Shown: positions 17,125 to 25,727, counted from the first letter of the stretch. The stretch: DNA of 64,000 bases from Gammaproteobacteria bacterium HGW-Gammaproteobacteria-15 (GCA_002840125.1 PGZF01000003.1:372001-436000), one strand, 5' to 3'. The notes: generated by a model from the sequence alone, not told the origin. Numbers and translations are program-made.

Positions 17125-18379
17125 ACTACAGGCAAGATTGGCATTGTTTGACCACTTGCTGCCGTCACAGCGGGAATGGACAGAAAGATTGCTGTTTCAG
17201 CTGGCATTTAACGATGTTGATCACATTGAAGCTGTCGGTGCTGTGGGTAGCGGTAAGTCAACACTGGCATTGACACTGGCTGAGCTGTTTTCAGAACAGT
17301 ATAACGTTGCCTTGCTTAATACACCGGCTGACGAGGCTCAGGTTGCCAGCCAGTTAATGCAACAATGGTTTGGATTGCCGGCGCAGGCGGGCATAGCATT
17401 GTCAGAGCAAGTCGTTGCTCAGACCGGCACAGTGCCGTTGCTGCTTATCGTTGATAATGCTGAGCAATTTAGCTCTGTTTTGCCACAGCTACAGGATTTA
17501 CCCTGTCTGCTATTCAGCTTTTCTGCTAAACCCCTGCTGGACGATGGCTTAACGCTTACCATTAGCCCGCTTACATCCGCCGATGCAGAATACTTGCTGC
17601 AGGCCGAGCAACTTAACCCGCTGGAAATTAGCTCCCGTCTGGCGGCGGCTAATGGCAACCTGCACTTATTATTACGCCCGGCTGCCGCGAGACCTGTAGC
17701 AGAACCTGAGCATACAAAACCTGCTATGCCGCCGTTTAAAGCCGTATACATCGCGATAGCGGCAGTATTGGTAGCTATGTTGCTTTATTTTTTCTGGCCT
17801 GAAAGCAAAGCGCCGGATACACCAGTACGCATACCGGCACCTATACCGGCGGTTACCACTGAGCCTGAGGTTAGCGCTGAGCCTGAGATTCTTGCTGAGC
17901 AAGAAACCATCATTGATATTACGCCTGAGCTGATCCCTGTTATCCCACCGTCGGTGTCGGAGCCTTCAGTAGCTGAAGGCACTACCACTGAAGTTGTAAC
18001 AGAGCCTGCAGCAGCCGAGCCGGTTGCGAAAGATAACGCGATAGCGGCGGGAGCTTTCAAATATGATGAAGCGCAGCTGCTGGAGATGGATAAGCAGCAG
18101 ATAGCACTGCAACTTGCGGTATTGTCCAGTAATGCATCATTGCAGCGTTTTAATAAGGCTTACCCGCAACTGGATAGCCTGGTTTATCAGCGTAACTGGC
18201 AGGGGAAAACGCAATGGGTAATATTACTGGCACCTTTTAGCAGTACCACTGCGGCTAATCAACAACTGGCTCAGCTGCCAGAAGCATTACGGGCAAGCGG
18301 ACCTTTTGTTAAAAGGTTGAAGGCCGTACAGACAGAAATTAATGCCTTGCATCGTAATCAGCAAAGTGTGCCGGAATAG
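17111..18379 (+). CDS. damX: Cell-division protein DamX (SPOR domain)
   Basis: DamX is a single-pass inner-membrane protein drawn to the division septum by its SPOR domain, which binds denuded glycan strands. The N-terminal cytoplasmic part has a P-loop (GAVGSGKST, residues 43-51), then a membrane helix near residues 213-233, a Pro/Glu-rich periplasmic linker and the C-terminal SPOR domain (about 330-410). The ATG at 17111 is chosen over the in-frame TTG at 17105. It lies between aroB and dam, as in E. coli. Confidence 0.9.
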   Translation: METTELQARLALFDHLLPSQREWTERLLFQLAFNDVDHIEAVGAVGSGKSTLALTLAELFSEQYNVALLNTPADEAQVASQLMQQWFGLPAQAGIALSEQVVAQTGTVPLLLIVDNAEQFSSVLPQLQDLPCLLFSFSAKPLLDDGLTLTISPLTSADAEYLLQAEQLNPLEISSRLAAANGNLHLLLRPAAARPVAEPEHTKPAMPPFKAVYIAIAAVLVAMLLYFFWPESKAPDTPVRIPAPIPAVTTEPEVSAEPEILAEQETIIDITPELIPVIPPSVSEPSVAEGTTTEVVTEPAAAEPVAKDNAIAAGAFKYDEAQLLEMDKQQIALQLAVLSSNASLQRFNKAYPQLDSLVYQRNWQGKTQWVILLAPFSSTTAANQQLAQLPEALRASGPFVKRLKAVQTEINALHRNQQSVPE

Positions 18380-18385
18380 CAACCG

Positions 18386-19261
18386 ATGGTTAAAAGCAGG
18401 CTAAAAAGCCGGGCATTTCTTAAGTGGGCGGGGGGGAAATACAACCTGGTGGATGCAATACAACGGCATCTACCAGATAGTGATACTCTGATAGAACCTT
18501 TCGTTGGGGCAGGTTCAGTATTTCTTAATACAGATTATTCAAGCTATAAACTGAATGACATCAACGCAGATTTAATTAGCTTATATCAGCTGGTTAAAAC
18601 TCAGCCTGAACGGTTTATTGCAGATGCAAAAACCATGTTTACACCAATGACTAACCAGCGTGATGCTTATCTTCAGTTGCGTCAGCAATTCAACCTCAGT
18701 GACGATGCTTACGAGCGGGCGCAGTTATTTTTGTATCTGAACCGGCATGGTTACAATGGCCTGTGCCGCTACAATTTATCTGGCAAGTTTAATGTGCCTT
18801 TTGGCAGTTATAAAAAGCCGTATTTTCCTGAAGCTGAACTGTATTTTTTTGCCGAGAAAGCGCAGCGCGCTGAGTTTAGCTGTGCCAGTTATCAGCAACT
18901 CATGTTACAGGCGTCGAGTGGCGCTGTGGTTTATTGCGATCCGCCTTATGTGCCGCTGAGCAAAACGGCCAGTTTTACCAGTTATGCTACAGAAGGTTTT
19001 AATTTAGATGATCAGGCAGAGCTGGCTAATTTAGCCGAGCAGGCACAACAGCGTGGCGTTACAGTAGTGATCAGTAACCATGATACGACCTGGACACGAA
19101 AGATTTATCAGCAGGCACAATTGCACAGTTTGCAGGTAGGGCGTTCAATTAGCCAAAATGGTGCAACACGCGGTAAGGTTGCGGAGCTGTTTGCGGTATA
19201 TCAGCCTAAGAAAGTACCCAGGATACTACAAGTAGCAGTGTTACCACAAAAAGCAGGGTAA
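18386..19261 (+). CDS. dam: DNA adenine methylase (GATC)
   Basis: Dam methylates adenine in GATC and marks the old strand for mismatch repair and replication control. It carries the D12-class SAM motif FLKWAGGKYN (residues 11-20), GAGSVF, and the catalytic DPPY at 185-188. At 291 residues it is slightly longer than the E. coli enzyme. The FLKWAGGK codons include a run of seven G (18430-18436). Its 3' end overlaps the convergent DUF2970 gene by 56 bp. Confidence 0.95.
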   Translation: MVKSRLKSRAFLKWAGGKYNLVDAIQRHLPDSDTLIEPFVGAGSVFLNTDYSSYKLNDINADLISLYQLVKTQPERFIADAKTMFTPMTNQRDAYLQLRQQFNLSDDAYERAQLFLYLNRHGYNGLCRYNLSGKFNVPFGSYKKPYFPEAELYFFAEKAQRAEFSCASYQQLMLQASSGAVVYCDPPYVPLSKTASFTSYATEGFNLDDQAELANLAEQAQQRGVTVVISNHDTTWTRKIYQQAQLHSLQVGRSISQNGATRGKVAELFAVYQPKKVPRILQVAVLPQKAG

Positions 19262-19400
19262 CAATAACACCGACAACAATATAAGGTAACGGGCTGGTTG
19301 CGCTGAAATCTTGTTGTCGCTGCTGCTCTGACTGCACACCCACCAAAGCACCTAACACAGCTTTAATAACTTGCAGCAGCGACGGTTTTTGGTTTATCAC
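19206..19400 (-). CDS. DUF2970 family small membrane protein
   Basis: This 64-residue protein has the DUF2970 pattern: an amphipathic N-terminus, GALVGVQSEQQRQQDF, SPLPYIVVG, then one hydrophobic helix to the C-terminus. The family is small, inner-membrane and of unknown function. The gene starts 4 bp inside the upstream 83-residue gene, so the two are probably translated together. Its last 56 bp lie on the opposite strand of the dam 3' end. I recognise the family from its motif pattern. Confidence 0.8.
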   Translation of the reverse strand: MINQKPSLLQVIKAVLGALVGVQSEQQRQQDFSATSPLPYIVVGVIVTLLFVVTLLLVVSWVLS

Positions 19401-19648
19401 GACTTTTGTACCGGAGCAAACCGGCTTAGGAGTTCAAGTAAATCAACAAAGTGAAACTGAGTCGAGCGGCTTTTTCCGGTAAACCAGCTTAGCCAGTTCT
19501 GTTGATCAACTTCAGTACAGGGCATAGCTGCCTGAGCCAGTTGCTGGCAGTGGTGATTGGCAATCCAGCCAGGCAAGGCAAGGCTCAGAGCACCGGCAAT
19601 AATGCCAGTTGAAATTACAGCCGCTTTTAACGGGGGGGTAAATTTCAT
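19397..19648 (-). CDS. Hypothetical small exported or membrane protein
   Basis: The 83-residue product is not recognised. It begins with a short basic stretch and a hydrophobic segment (about residues 8-28) that could be a signal anchor, and has two cysteines (HHCQQ, PCTEV). A GGA lies upstream of the ATG. It overlaps the DUF2970 gene by 4 bp, which supports a real two-gene unit. Codons 5-7 contain a run of seven C on the coding strand (G run at 19630-19636). Confidence 0.6.
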   Translation of the reverse strand: MKFTPPLKAAVISTGIIAGALSLALPGWIANHHCQQLAQAAMPCTEVDQQNWLSWFTGKSRSTQFHFVDLLELLSRFAPVQKS

Positions 19649-19801
19649 GTTAATTCCATTTGCTCTTGTAAACAGCTCAGATAATAAAGCATCTGACTTT
19701 TTGATTCAAGCTGATTATTTCTTCACCATTTTATCAGCCGCACAATATGATTTAAATGAGGTAGCTACCGGTGTAGTTACACCGGTAGATTAACAGCAGC
19801 G

Positions 19802-20482
19802 TTAAAAGCTTTTTGAAATAGAAAATATTACCCTGCGATCTGCCAGATATGAGCCATTCATATCGGTGTCAACGTAGGCCAGGCTCAGCCCGGCACCTAA
19901 CACTTCGGTGCTGATACCAACACTCCAGTCCAGATAACTGGCACTGCTGTCATCATATTCATTTTGGCCGACATGTAAGTCTAAACTGAAGTTTTCTGTT
20001 AAGGCATAACTGTAGTCAGCATATATATAATAGAATTTACCACTGTTGGCATAGTAATCATCACTGTATGCCAGACCAAAGGTTAAATCTTTGTATGATA
20101 AGGAGCCATAAATCTCCCAGAAGTTTGATCCTTCAATTTCGGCGTTTGGGTAGCCGTAGCGCATAATACCAACATCTGTTGACCAGTCGTCATTAATGGC
20201 GCCACTCCAGCCCAGCATTACGTCCAGCTCAAGTGTACCTTCAGCCAGAAAGTCAACGTTTGAGCCCCACAGCGAGACATAAAAGCCCGATTCAGAAGCC
20301 AGCGATAAGCCACCTTGTATAGCCGGGGCTTCTTCGGTTTGTGAAACACCGCGAAAGGCATAGTCAGAGGTAAAAGTAATATCCCCGCTAAGCTCTACTG
20401 CACTGGCACTAAAACTGCTGGCCGATAATCCAAGTAACATCATGCTTGTTGCTAACGTCGTCATTTTTGTTGCTGTTTTCAT
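19802..20482 (-). CDS. TorF-type putative outer-membrane porin
   Basis: The start is placed at the internal ATG (MKTATKM), because it has an AAAGGG ribosome site and gives a proper signal peptide ending ASA (about residue 28). The earlier in-frame start would add 18 residues with no signal. The mature part begins VELSGDITFTSDYAFRGVSQT, the typical entry of the TIGR02001/TorF barrel family, and ends with a C-terminal Phe (SKSF) as outer-membrane barrels do. The substrate is unknown. It is divergent from rpe. Confidence 0.8.
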   Translation of the reverse strand: MKTATKMTTLATSMMLLGLSASSFSASAVELSGDITFTSDYAFRGVSQTEEAPAIQGGLSLASESGFYVSLWGSNVDFLAEGTLELDVMLGWSGAINDDWSTDVGIMRYGYPNAEIEGSNFWEIYGSLSYKDLTFGLAYSDDYYANSGKFYYIYADYSYALTENFSLDLHVGQNEYDDSSASYLDWSVGISTEVLGAGLSLAYVDTDMNGSYLADRRVIFSISKSF

Positions 20483-20715
20483 TTTATTCGCCCTTTTCTC
20501 TGTTCCCTCAGTTTGGGGTTCCAAGATATATGCCATGTGGTTTTATTGTTTTAATTCATGTGGATAAGTTATTCGTGTTTTAACTTATGTAACAGCTTGT
20601 GCTAAATTGGTGCGCTGCTGCTCATTTTTTGGGCGTTAACAGGCAGTGGCATAACCGTGCATTTTTATGCCAAATTCAGTACAGTTCGCCTACTGTGTTT
20701 AAACGGATATTTGCT

Positions 20716-21390
20716 ATGCAACCTTATTTAATTGCGCCCTCTATTTTGTCTGCAGATTTTGCCCGGTTGGGTGATGATGTAGCAGCGGTACTGCAGGCAG
20801 GGGCTGATGTGGTGCATTTCGATGTGATGGATAATCACTATGTGCCTAACCTGACGATGGGGCCTATGGTGTGCCAGGCACTGCGAAACTATGGCATTAG
20901 CGCACCGATAGATGTGCATTTGATGGTAGAGCCGGTAGATAGCCTGATACCGCAGTTTGCGCAGGCCGGGGCCAGTATTATTACGTTTCACCCTGAGGCA
21001 TCGCGCCATATTGACCGTACCCTGCAGTTAATTAACAGCCATGGTTGTCAGGCCGGATTAGTATTTAACCCGGCTACGCCGCTAAGTTACCTGGATTACG
21101 TGCTGGATAAAGTGGATGTTGTACTGCTGATGTCGGTTAACCCGGGCTTTGGCGGGCAAAAATTTATTCCGGCTACTTTAGATAAATTAGCTGCGGCACG
21201 CGACATTATCGACCACAGCGGCTTGCCTATCCGGCTGGAAATTGATGGTGGTGTAACTCCGGATAATATTGCAGACATTGCTGCAGCCGGCGCTGATATG
21301 TTTGTTGCCGGGTCGGCGATATTTAATACGCAGGATTATGCAGAGGTGATTACAAAGATGCGGCAGCAATTGGCAAAAGTGCCGCGCTAA
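20716..21390 (+). CDS. rpe: Ribulose-phosphate 3-epimerase
   Basis: Rpe interconverts ribulose 5-phosphate and xylulose 5-phosphate in the pentose phosphate pathway. The open frame extends to 20599, but the ATG at 20716 gives [15 protein letters not shown], the standard N-terminus, and 224 residues. The metal and active-site motifs [28 protein letters not shown] and EIDGGV are present. The E. coli order dam-rpe-gph-trpS is kept except that gph is missing and small genes lie between dam and rpe. Confidence 0.95.
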   Translation: MQPYLIAPSILSADFARLGDDVAAVLQAGADVVHFDVMDNHYVPNLTMGPMVCQALRNYGISAPIDVHLMVEPVDSLIPQFAQAGASIITFHPEASRHIDRTLQLINSHGCQAGLVFNPATPLSYLDYVLDKVDVVLLMSVNPGFGGQKFIPATLDKLAAARDIIDHSGLPIRLEIDGGVTPDNIADIAAAGADMFVAGSAIFNTQDYAEVITKMRQQLAKVPR

Positions 21391-21401
21391 GCGGCTTTTT
21401 T
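21381..21401 (+). terminator. rpe terminator with the stop codon in its loop
   Basis: A GCCGC/GCGGC stem encloses the loop GCTAA, which contains the rpe stop codon TAA (21388-21390), followed by six T. The terminator therefore starts inside the coding sequence. Confidence 0.7.
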
Positions 21402-21497
21402 ACTGTTGCAACGTGCTGATATGGTTATAATGCTGCACTTCAAACCGGTGAGTACCGGCCTGTCATTAACAATACAGCCTTTAAAGTGGATACAACT

Positions 21498-22502
21498 ATG
21501 AGCAATAAGCCAATTGTGCTAAGTGGTGCACAGCCATCCGGACAACTTACCATCGGTAATTATCTGGGGGCGCTGCGCCAATGGGACAAAATGCAGGATG
21601 ACTATGATTGCTTGTACTGTATTGTGGATTTACACGCCATAACGGTACGACAGGAGCCTGCAGCACTGCGCAGTGCCTCGCTGGACAGCCTGGCGTTGTA
21701 TCTGGCCTGTGGTATTGATCCACAGCGCTCTGCGGTATTTATGCAATCGCATGTGCCTGAGCACAGCCAGCTAGCCTGGGTGCTGAACTGTTATACCCAG
21801 TTTGGCGAGCTAAGCCGGATGACGCAATTTAAAGATAAATCGGAGCGCCATACCCACAACGTTAATGCTGGCTTGTTTACTTACCCGGTGCTGATGGCGG
21901 CCGATATTTTATTGTATCAGGCTAACCAGATTCCGGTAGGCCATGATCAAAAGCAACACCTTGAGTTGGCACGTGACGTTGCTATGCGTTTTAACGCCGC
22001 CCATGGTGAGGTTTTTACTGTACCGGAGCCTTTTATTCCGCCGGTAGCGGCACGGGTAATGAGTTTGCAGGACCCAACGAAGAAAATGTCTAAATCGGAT
22101 GAAAATCCGTGGAATTTCGTCGGTTTGCTCGAAGATCCGAAAATGATCAGCAAGAAGTTTAAAAAGGCGATGACAGATTCAGAAGACCCACCACGGGTAC
22201 GCTTTGATCTGGACGCCAAACCGGGCGTAGCCAACCTGCTAAGCATTCTAAGCGGCGTAACCGGCAAAACCATCACCGCGCTGGAAGCGGAGTACGAAGG
22301 CAAGATGTACGGCCATTTAAAAGGCGATGTTGCCGATGCAGTTATTGCTTTGTTGGAGCCGGTACAGAAAACCTTTACTGAGTTACGCGCCGATCAAACG
22401 ACCTTAACCGCAGTAATGCGCGCCGGAGCAGAAAAAGCCCGTTCGCGCGCCGCAGTAACGCTGGCGAAAGTAAATGATGCTGTGGGCTTTGTACTGCCGT
22501 AA
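21498..22502 (+). CDS. trpS: Tryptophanyl-tRNA synthetase
   Basis: This class I synthetase charges tRNA-Trp. The ATG at 21498 ([15 protein letters not shown]) matches the E. coli N-terminus and gives 334 residues. The HIGH-like motif GNYLGAL (TIGNY) and the KMSKS loop (KKMSKSDEN) are intact. A TATAAT lies at 21426-21431 in the 107-bp leader, but its -35 is poor. Confidence 0.95.
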   Translation: MSNKPIVLSGAQPSGQLTIGNYLGALRQWDKMQDDYDCLYCIVDLHAITVRQEPAALRSASLDSLALYLACGIDPQRSAVFMQSHVPEHSQLAWVLNCYTQFGELSRMTQFKDKSERHTHNVNAGLFTYPVLMAADILLYQANQIPVGHDQKQHLELARDVAMRFNAAHGEVFTVPEPFIPPVAARVMSLQDPTKKMSKSDENPWNFVGLLEDPKMISKKFKKAMTDSEDPPRVRFDLDAKPGVANLLSILSGVTGKTITALEAEYEGKMYGHLKGDVADAVIALLEPVQKTFTELRADQTTLTAVMRAGAEKARSRAAVTLAKVNDAVGFVLP

Positions 22503-22640
22503 TGTTCAGTAGCTGATAACCATATTTATTGAACCTGTCAGACACAGAACCGCACCAGGTGGCAGTTGCAGTCAGCCTGCCACAGCCAGGCTAAGTTGGT
22601 TTAGCTTATGGGTTTTTCTGCATTAATAAGATAGGATATA

Positions 22641-22651
22641 TATTATTGTAG
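22641..22651 (-). promoter_or_regulatory. Candidate operator site E, upstream of the GntR gene
   Basis: Read on the minus strand this is TACAATAATAT (11 bp), identical to the centre of the sites before the dehydratase (25733-25750) and the endo-arabinanase (37860-37877). It lies about 60 bp before the regulator gene and suggests autoregulation. The rest of the 210-bp trpS-gntR gap shows nothing I can name. Confidence 0.45.
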
Positions 22652-22712
22652 TAGTATTGGCGCAACTCAGCGGTTGCGGCTGATATTACAGGTTGTGAGC
22701 AAGGGGAATTAA

Positions 22713-23441
22713 ATGGCTGCAGGCAGAAATCGTCCGCAAAGTATCCATGGCTGGGTCGCCGAAGAACTGGGAACCCGTATTGTCAGTGGGGTGTATACGC
22801 CAGGCGAATATATTCCGAACGAAGCTGCTATTGGTGCAGAACTGGATGTATCGCGCACTGCGCTGCGTGAAGCGTTTAAAATTCTTACTGCTAAAGGTTT
22901 AATTGAAGCCAGGCCTAAGCTGGGGACCCGTGTGCGGCCGCGGCAGTACTGGAATATGTTTGATACCGAAATACTCAGTTGGTGCTTCGAGTCTAAGCCT
23001 ACACCTAAGTTTTTTGTTTCCTTGTTTGAAATACGGGAGATTTTTGAACCGGCAGCGGCAGAGCTGGCAGCGAAAAACAGCACTGCTGAACAGATAAAAT
23101 TACTGGCTAAAGCCTATAAAGATATGGAAAAAGCCAAACTTGGCACTGATGAGGTGTTTTCCAGCGATTTGAATTTTCACCTTTGTGTGCTTAATGCCAC
23201 GAATAATGAGTTTATGATTTCGCTGGGCATGACTATTCAAACGGCATTGATGGGCTTGTTCCGGCTAAGTAGTTCAATTGGTGATGAATACACCGAAGCG
23301 CTGCCCGCGCACAAAGCTGTGTATGAGGCGATAGCGGCCGGCGATGCAACAGGCGCAAAGCAGGCGATGTCGCGTTTGCTTAGCCGCTCAAAAGAAAACC
23401 TGGATTACGCCCTGACCAATTTCTCCGGCAACGGCGCCTGA
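22713..23441 (+). CDS. GntR/FadR-type transcription regulator of the arabinose locus (inferred)
   Basis: An N-terminal winged helix-turn-helix (about residues 10-75, with NEAAIGAELDVSRTALREAFK) is followed by an all-helical FCD ligand domain (about 95-230). FCD proteins bind small organic acids or sugar acids through a metal site; candidate ligand residues include the D..H pair in SSDLNFHLCV. The length of 242 residues is normal. It stands at the left edge of the arabinose genes, and the recurrent sites around the locus are A-T-rich palindromes with GT...AC halves, as this class often uses. The inducer is unknown; L-arabinonate or 2-keto-3-deoxyarabonate would be natural guesses. Confidence 0.85.
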   Translation: MAAGRNRPQSIHGWVAEELGTRIVSGVYTPGEYIPNEAAIGAELDVSRTALREAFKILTAKGLIEARPKLGTRVRPRQYWNMFDTEILSWCFESKPTPKFFVSLFEIREIFEPAAAELAAKNSTAEQIKLLAKAYKDMEKAKLGTDEVFSSDLNFHLCVLNATNNEFMISLGMTIQTALMGLFRLSSSIGDEYTEALPAHKAVYEAIAAGDATGAKQAMSRLLSRSKENLDYALTNFSGNGA

Positions 23442-23453
23442 TCCCGTTAGCTG

Positions 23454-23537
23454 CACGTTAAACCCACTGTCAGTTAAAACAAGTAGTCAGTTAAAAAAGC
23501 AGTAAGTTAAAACAAGCAGTAAACCAAAACCGGCAGT
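23454..23537. repeat. Five imperfect tandem copies of a 17-bp unit
   Basis: Units lie at 23454-23470, 23471-23487, 23488-23503, 23504-23520 and 23521-23537. The best-conserved form is AAGTTAAAACAAGCAGT, and the second to fourth units agree closely. The array fills most of the gap between the convergent gntR and FAH genes. It has no coding potential. Confidence 0.75.
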
Positions 23538-23578
23538 GGAGTTTTTGGCTTACTGCATTCCTTATCTGAGCAGTACCA

Positions 23579-24577
23579 CTACAGTGCTTTTACCTGCAGC
23601 GTTATTTTGCTATCAACAGCCAGCGTATTTTGCAGCGGTTGGCCAAATGGCGCGGCACCAATTTCAAACACATCACCAGCCTGGGTTTCAAAGCCATCGC
23701 CAAAGCTTAACGTGGCGGTACCAAAAAAATGCACATGGGCAGCGCCAGGGCGGCAGAATTGCTGGTATTTAAAGTGGTGCGCTTCAAGGTTAGCGATGCT
23801 GTGCGACATATTCTGCTCGCCACTGACAAAAGGTTTTTGCCACACGGTTTCGCCATTACGGATAATACGTGAATGGCCGCGAATATCAGCCGGTAGCTCG
23901 CCTACCAGCAGCTCAGGGCCGAACGAGCATGGCCGCAGTTTGGAGTGCGCCAGATACAGGTAGTTTTGCCGCTCGGTTTTATGATCAGAAAACTCGTTAC
24001 CAATAGCAAACCCCAGCCGGTAGGGCTGGCCTTGCGGGCCAATAATATACAAGCCGGCAATTTCCGGCTCTTCGCCGCCATCCAGTGCAAAACCGGGCGA
24101 CACCAGCGCCGCGCCAGGTGCAACGACGATGCTGCCATCGCCTTTATAAAACCATTCCGGTTGCACACCTTGCTGGCCAGCTGCAGGCTTGCCACCTTCA
24201 ACACCCAGCTTGAACATTCTCATCGTATCGGTCAGCTCTGAATCGGCTTTACCGGATGTTTGCGCATGCATAGTTGCGCGGGTGTCGGCACTGCCTAAAT
24301 GCGTCAGGCCAGTGCCGCTAACCAGCATATGAGCTGCATCATCGGGGTGATCATAAGGCGGCAATATGCGCTGTTGCTGCCTAATCTCGCTATAACTTAA
24401 CGTTGTATCGCTTTGTAGTGCCAGGCTTTGCTGCTCTAATGATAACTGGTTGCTAAGGGCCAGCTGTGCCAGCTGATAAACCGAACTGACACTGTGCAAC
24501 GGCGTAACGCTATCGGCAGAGTTAACAATGGCTACAGCCCGTTGCTGGGCTGAGGTATAAAACTGAATAAGGCGCAT
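23579..24577 (-). CDS. FAH-superfamily AraD1-type 2-keto-3-deoxy-L-arabonate dehydratase
   Basis: The protein has 332 residues; the start chosen is the ATG of MRLIQFY, with AAGAGGAATACC just upstream. The C-terminal two thirds carry the fumarylacetoacetate hydrolase fold with metal ligands in EEPEIAG (two Glu, about residue 190) and the following GFAIGNEFSDH. Proteins of this type (AraD1) are found in sugar-acid clusters. Here it is the only candidate for dehydrating 2-keto-3-deoxy-L-arabonate to 2-oxoglutarate semialdehyde, since no DapA-like AraD is present. It follows a GH43 gene on the minus strand. The fold is clear; the exact reaction is inferred. Confidence 0.8.
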   Translation of the reverse strand: MRLIQFYTSAQQRAVAIVNSADSVTPLHSVSSVYQLAQLALSNQLSLEQQSLALQSDTTLSYSEIRQQQRILPPYDHPDDAAHMLVSGTGLTHLGSADTRATMHAQTSGKADSELTDTMRMFKLGVEGGKPAAGQQGVQPEWFYKGDGSIVVAPGAALVSPGFALDGGEEPEIAGLYIIGPQGQPYRLGFAIGNEFSDHKTERQNYLYLAHSKLRPCSFGPELLVGELPADIRGHSRIIRNGETVWQKPFVSGEQNMSHSIANLEAHHFKYQQFCRPGAAHVHFFGTATLSFGDGFETQAGDVFEIGAAPFGQPLQNTLAVDSKITLQVKAL

Positions 24578-24605
24578 GGTATTCCTCTTATTACAAAAAA
24601 AGTAC

Positions 24606-24641
24606 AAAAAGCCGGCCGTGGCATACTGGCCTGCAGCCGGC
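24606..24641 (-). terminator. Terminator-like hairpin between GH43 and the FAH gene
   Basis: On the minus strand two GCCGGC elements (24641-24636 and 24616-24611) can pair, with an inner GGC/GCC, followed by five T (24610-24606). It probably reduces read-through from GH43 into the dehydratase gene rather than ending it fully. Confidence 0.5.
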
Positions 24642-24648
24642 CAATAAA

Positions 24649-25584
24649 TTATTTCACCGCTTCGGTGATGCCTTCGGATGTCATAATGATGCGTTTAATG
24701 CTGCCATCTTCGTTGTAGTACAACGGATCTATGGCCACCGCACGGCGGAATTCACCGCCGTCAGGTTGTGACGCGCCGGTGTGGTAGATAAAGAACCATT
24801 TATCTTTAAATTCGATAATCGCCTGATGGTTGGTTGGCGAGTTGCCCGCCACTTCGTTCAGAATGCCGCGATATTGCCAGGGGCCATGAATACTGTTGCT
24901 GGTGGCATAGGCAATTTTTTCCGGAAAGCCGGAGGCATAAGACAGATAATACATATCACCACGTTTGTGTACCCATAACGCTTCGGTAAAATCGGGGAGA
25001 TCAATGTTATTAATCGGGCCATCCAGTTCAATCATATTGTCTTTTAATTTGGCATAGCGGGCTTTGGTATTACCCCAAAACAGATAAGACTGGCCGTCAT
25101 CATCGGTAAACACGGCCGGGTCTATGTCGTCCCAGTCAATCTCAGTGTCGGTAGTCATATCATTGGTAATAAGTGCCTTACCCAACGCATCTTTAAATGG
25201 CCCCAGTGGGGTGTCGGCCACGGCGACACCAATAGCAAAACCGTTAATAGTGGCGTGGCGTACGGTAACGAACCAGTAAAACTTGCCGTTTTTTTCTATT
25301 ACATGTGAGGCCCAGGCATCGCCTTTGGCCCATTTAAAGTCTTTGGTGCTAAGCCCGGGCCCATGGCGTTGCCAGTTCAGCATGTCGGTGGAAGAAAACA
25401 CCAGCCAGTCATGCATTACAAAAAAACCTTTGTTGTCTGGCGCTTCATCATGGCCGGTGTACAAATATACGGTGTCGTTATGCACTATCGCGGCCGGATC
25501 GGCGGTGCGTACGTCCTTAAAAATCGGGTTGGCGCTGGCGGCGAGTATCCAGCCCAGACCAAGTAGCAATAATAGTGTTTTCAT
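24649..25584 (-). CDS. Exported GH43 glycosidase (arabinofuranosidase-like)
   Basis: The start is set at MKTLLLLLGLGW, which gives a signal peptide ending ASA before NPIF; the open frame extends ten residues further. The five-bladed GH43 propeller has the catalytic base Asp in RTADPAAI, the pKa-tuning Asp in DIDPAVF and the acid Glu in TEALWVHK. The 311-residue length is that of a single catalytic domain, without a carbohydrate-binding module. Substrate is probably arabino- or xylo-oligosaccharide; context favours arabinan. It is divergent from the dehydratase gene. Confidence 0.88.
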   Translation of the reverse strand: MKTLLLLLGLGWILAASANPIFKDVRTADPAAIVHNDTVYLYTGHDEAPDNKGFFVMHDWLVFSSTDMLNWQRHGPGLSTKDFKWAKGDAWASHVIEKNGKFYWFVTVRHATINGFAIGVAVADTPLGPFKDALGKALITNDMTTDTEIDWDDIDPAVFTDDDGQSYLFWGNTKARYAKLKDNMIELDGPINNIDLPDFTEALWVHKRGDMYYLSYASGFPEKIAYATSNSIHGPWQYRGILNEVAGNSPTNHQAIIEFKDKWFFIYHTGASQPDGGEFRRAVAIDPLYYNEDGSIKRIIMTSEGITEAVK

Positions 25585-25624
25585 AAGTCCCCTGTCGGTA
25601 TTTGTAATTGTCATATTTGAATTA

Positions 25625-25635
25625 TAGTATTACTA
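25625..25635 (-). promoter_or_regulatory. Candidate operator site B with a TATAAT -10 for the GH43 gene
   Basis: TAGTATTACTA is a perfect 11-bp palindrome. On the minus strand it runs directly into TATAAT (25626-25621), a perfect -10 for the GH43/FAH unit. The centre ACTATAAT differs from the ACAATAAT of site A by one base. A good -35 is not visible. Confidence 0.5.
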
Positions 25636-25727
25636 ATATACTGCTTTGACAGCTGTTTTACCCCATTAGCACGTTGCTGATTTTGCTGCCGGAGAAAAAA
25701 ATCACTTGTAACCTTTCTAAGGTTTTA

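Noticed and set aside
20559-20567. Perfect DnaA-box sequence (TGTGGATAA) upstream of rpe
   Set aside because: It is a single 9-mer. Such a match is expected about once in a window of this size by chance, and there is no cluster, AT-rich unwinding element or dnaA/gidA context.
21473-21478. ACAATA core in the trpS leader
   Set aside because: No inverted arms and no link to arabinose genes; a 6-bp A-T-rich match is frequent in intergenic DNA.
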